Shown piece by piece: positions 14,144 through 14,909 of a stretch of DNA of 14,909 bases. Source of the stretch: Novosphingobium sp. (lineage in GTDB: Bacteria; Pseudomonadota; Alphaproteobacteria; Sphingomonadales; Sphingomonadaceae); assembly GCA_021299075.1 (NCBI GenBank), contig JAJTFU010000027.1, positions 1-14,909 on the forward strand, in the 5' to 3' direction. Numbering within the stretch: position 1 is the first letter of the stretch; each line of letters starts with the position of its first letter. The position numbers and the translations under genes are program-made. The notes beneath the pieces are model-generated. The model did no database searches, was not told the DNA's origin, and saw nothing but the letters and a program-made list of their open reading frames with translations.

Positions 14144-14909
14144 GCGGCGCACTCCCTGGCTACAGTAACATCATCGAAAGGCAGGACGCGCATGGTTTCC
14201 CCGGCGCCAATGATCTGCCCCTGTTCATGGCCCTTGCCGGCGATCAGCACGATGTCATCGCGCCCCGCCGCAGCAATTCCTGCAGCAATCGCCGTGCGGC
14301 GATCGCCCACTTCGTCAAGCTTCCCGGCCCCGCCCGCCAGGATCGCGGTACGGATCGCGGCCGGGTCCTCGCTGCGGGGATTGTCGTCGGTCACGATCCC
14401 CAGATCGGCCTGCTCGACCGCGATCCGGCCCATCTCCGGGCGCTTGCCCTGGTCGCGGTCGCCGCCGGCGCCGAAGACGACGATCAGGCGGCCGGAACAA
14501 TGCGGGCGCAGCGCGGCAATCGCCGCCTCAAGCGCGTCGGGCGTATGGGCATAGTCGACATAGACCGGTGCCCCGTCGCGGCTGATCGCGGCGCGCTCCA
14601 GCCGCCCGCGCACCGGTTGCAGGCGGGCCAGCGCATCGAAGACCTGCACCGGATCGCCGCCGGCTGCCAGGACCAGCCCGGCCGAAACGAGCGCATTGGC
14701 CGCCTGATAGGCCCCGATCAGCGGCAGGTTGACCTTGCGGGCCTGACCAGCGTGAACCAGCTCCAGCACCTGGCCAAGCTGGCCCGGCGCGCGGCTGACC
14801 AGGCGGATCGCCTCGCCCTGCTCGCCCACGGTGAACAGCTTGAGCCCACGCTTGCTGGCATGGTCCATCGCGCGCTGCGACCATTCATCATCAGCCCAGA
14901 TCACCGCTG
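14140..14909 (-). CDS. murE: UDP-MurNAc-L-Ala-D-Glu--meso-diaminopimelate ligase, 5' part missing
   Basis: MurE adds the third residue of the stem peptide. The frame is open to the right edge, giving the C-terminal 255 residues; roughly 230 N-terminal residues, including the P-loop, lie outside. An apparent GTG start at 14904 is simply an internal valine codon. In partial numbering the visible motifs are YVDYAHTPDALE at 116-127, VFGAGGDRDQGKRPEMG at 144-160, TDDNPRSEDP at 173-182 and AGKGHEQGQ at 223-231. DNPR (175-178) is the meso-diaminopimelate recognition motif; lysine-specific MurE proteins carry a different sequence there. The stop codon overlaps the murF ATG by four bases (ATGA). Confidence 0.97.
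   Translation of the reverse strand, partial: AVIWADDEWSQRAMDHASKRGLKLFTVGEQGEAIRLVSRAPGQLGQVLELVHAGQARKVNLPLIGAYQAANALVSAGLVLAAGGDPVQVFDALARLQPVRGRLERAAISRDGAPVYVDYAHTPDALEAAIAALRPHCSGRLIVVFGAGGDRDQGKRPEMGRIAVEQADLGIVTDDNPRSEDPAAIRTAILAGGAGKLDEVGDRRTAIAAGIAAAGRDDIVLIAGKGHEQGQIIGAGETMRVLPFDDVTVARECAA
14152..14157 (-). promoter_or_regulatory. murF ribosome binding site
   Basis: AGGGAG on the minus strand, eight bases before the ATG at 14143 and inside the 3' end of murE. Its last base is also the first base of the competing GTG at 14152, which argues against that GTG as the start. Confidence 0.65.

Noticed and set aside
14144..14152. murF start at the GTG at 14152
   Set aside because: The Shine-Dalgarno-like AGGGAG overlaps this GTG, whereas it is well spaced for the ATG at 14143, which also forms the ATGA overlap typical of this cluster.
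1..14909. A mobile element, CRISPR array, tRNA/rRNA or novel defence-type system
   Set aside because: I saw no repeat-spacer pattern, transposase-like protein, terminal inverted repeats, tRNA-like fold or foreign composition. Coding is nearly continuous with core dcw genes.

Overview
This window is an almost unbroken stretch of a division and cell wall (dcw) cluster, all on the minus strand, from a GC-rich alphaproteobacterium. A sphingomonad (order Sphingomonadales) is the best guess. Three things support that: murB sits between murC and ddl, the usual alphaproteobacterial order; FtsA has an unusual N-terminus; and FtsZ has a long Pro/Ala/Glu-rich linker. The genus cannot be fixed from the sequence alone. 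The meso-diaminopimelate recognition motif DNPR in MurE indicates an ordinary Gram-negative, meso-DAP peptidoglycan.

In transcription order (right to left) the genes are murE (3' part only), murF, mraY, murD, ftsW, murG, murC, murB, ddl, ftsQ, ftsA, ftsZ, and the 5' part of a secreted TPR-repeat protein that runs off the left edge. From murE to ftsA the genes are packed end to start. Most junctions are ATGA, GTGA, TGATG or TAGTG overlaps of 1-4 bases; the two exceptions have gaps of 7 and 12 bases. This points to one translationally coupled transcript. Three genes (ddl, ftsQ, ftsW) start with GTG, each set by overlap with the preceding stop codon. The only larger spaces are 136 bp between ftsA and ftsZ, which probably holds an ftsZ promoter and contains a near-consensus DnaA box and a GANTC site, and 129 bp after ftsZ, which contains a small terminator-like hairpin.

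The genes cover the cytoplasmic and lipid-linked steps of peptidoglycan synthesis. MurB reduces the lactyl precursor; MurC, MurD, MurE and MurF add the peptide; Ddl supplies D-Ala-D-Ala; MraY and MurG make lipids I and II; and FtsW polymerises glycan at the septum. FtsQ, FtsA and FtsZ form the divisome core. Upstream dcw genes (mraZ, mraW, ftsL, ftsI) would lie beyond the right edge. No lpxC follows ftsZ directly; the TPR protein is there instead.

I found no previously undescribed system. The points most worth a second look are the eroded phosphate-binding motifs of FtsA, the cell-cycle-type sites before ftsZ, the repeat-built FtsZ linker and the TPR gene after ftsZ. Long plus-strand open frames (up to 568 codons) are GC-rich antisense shadows.
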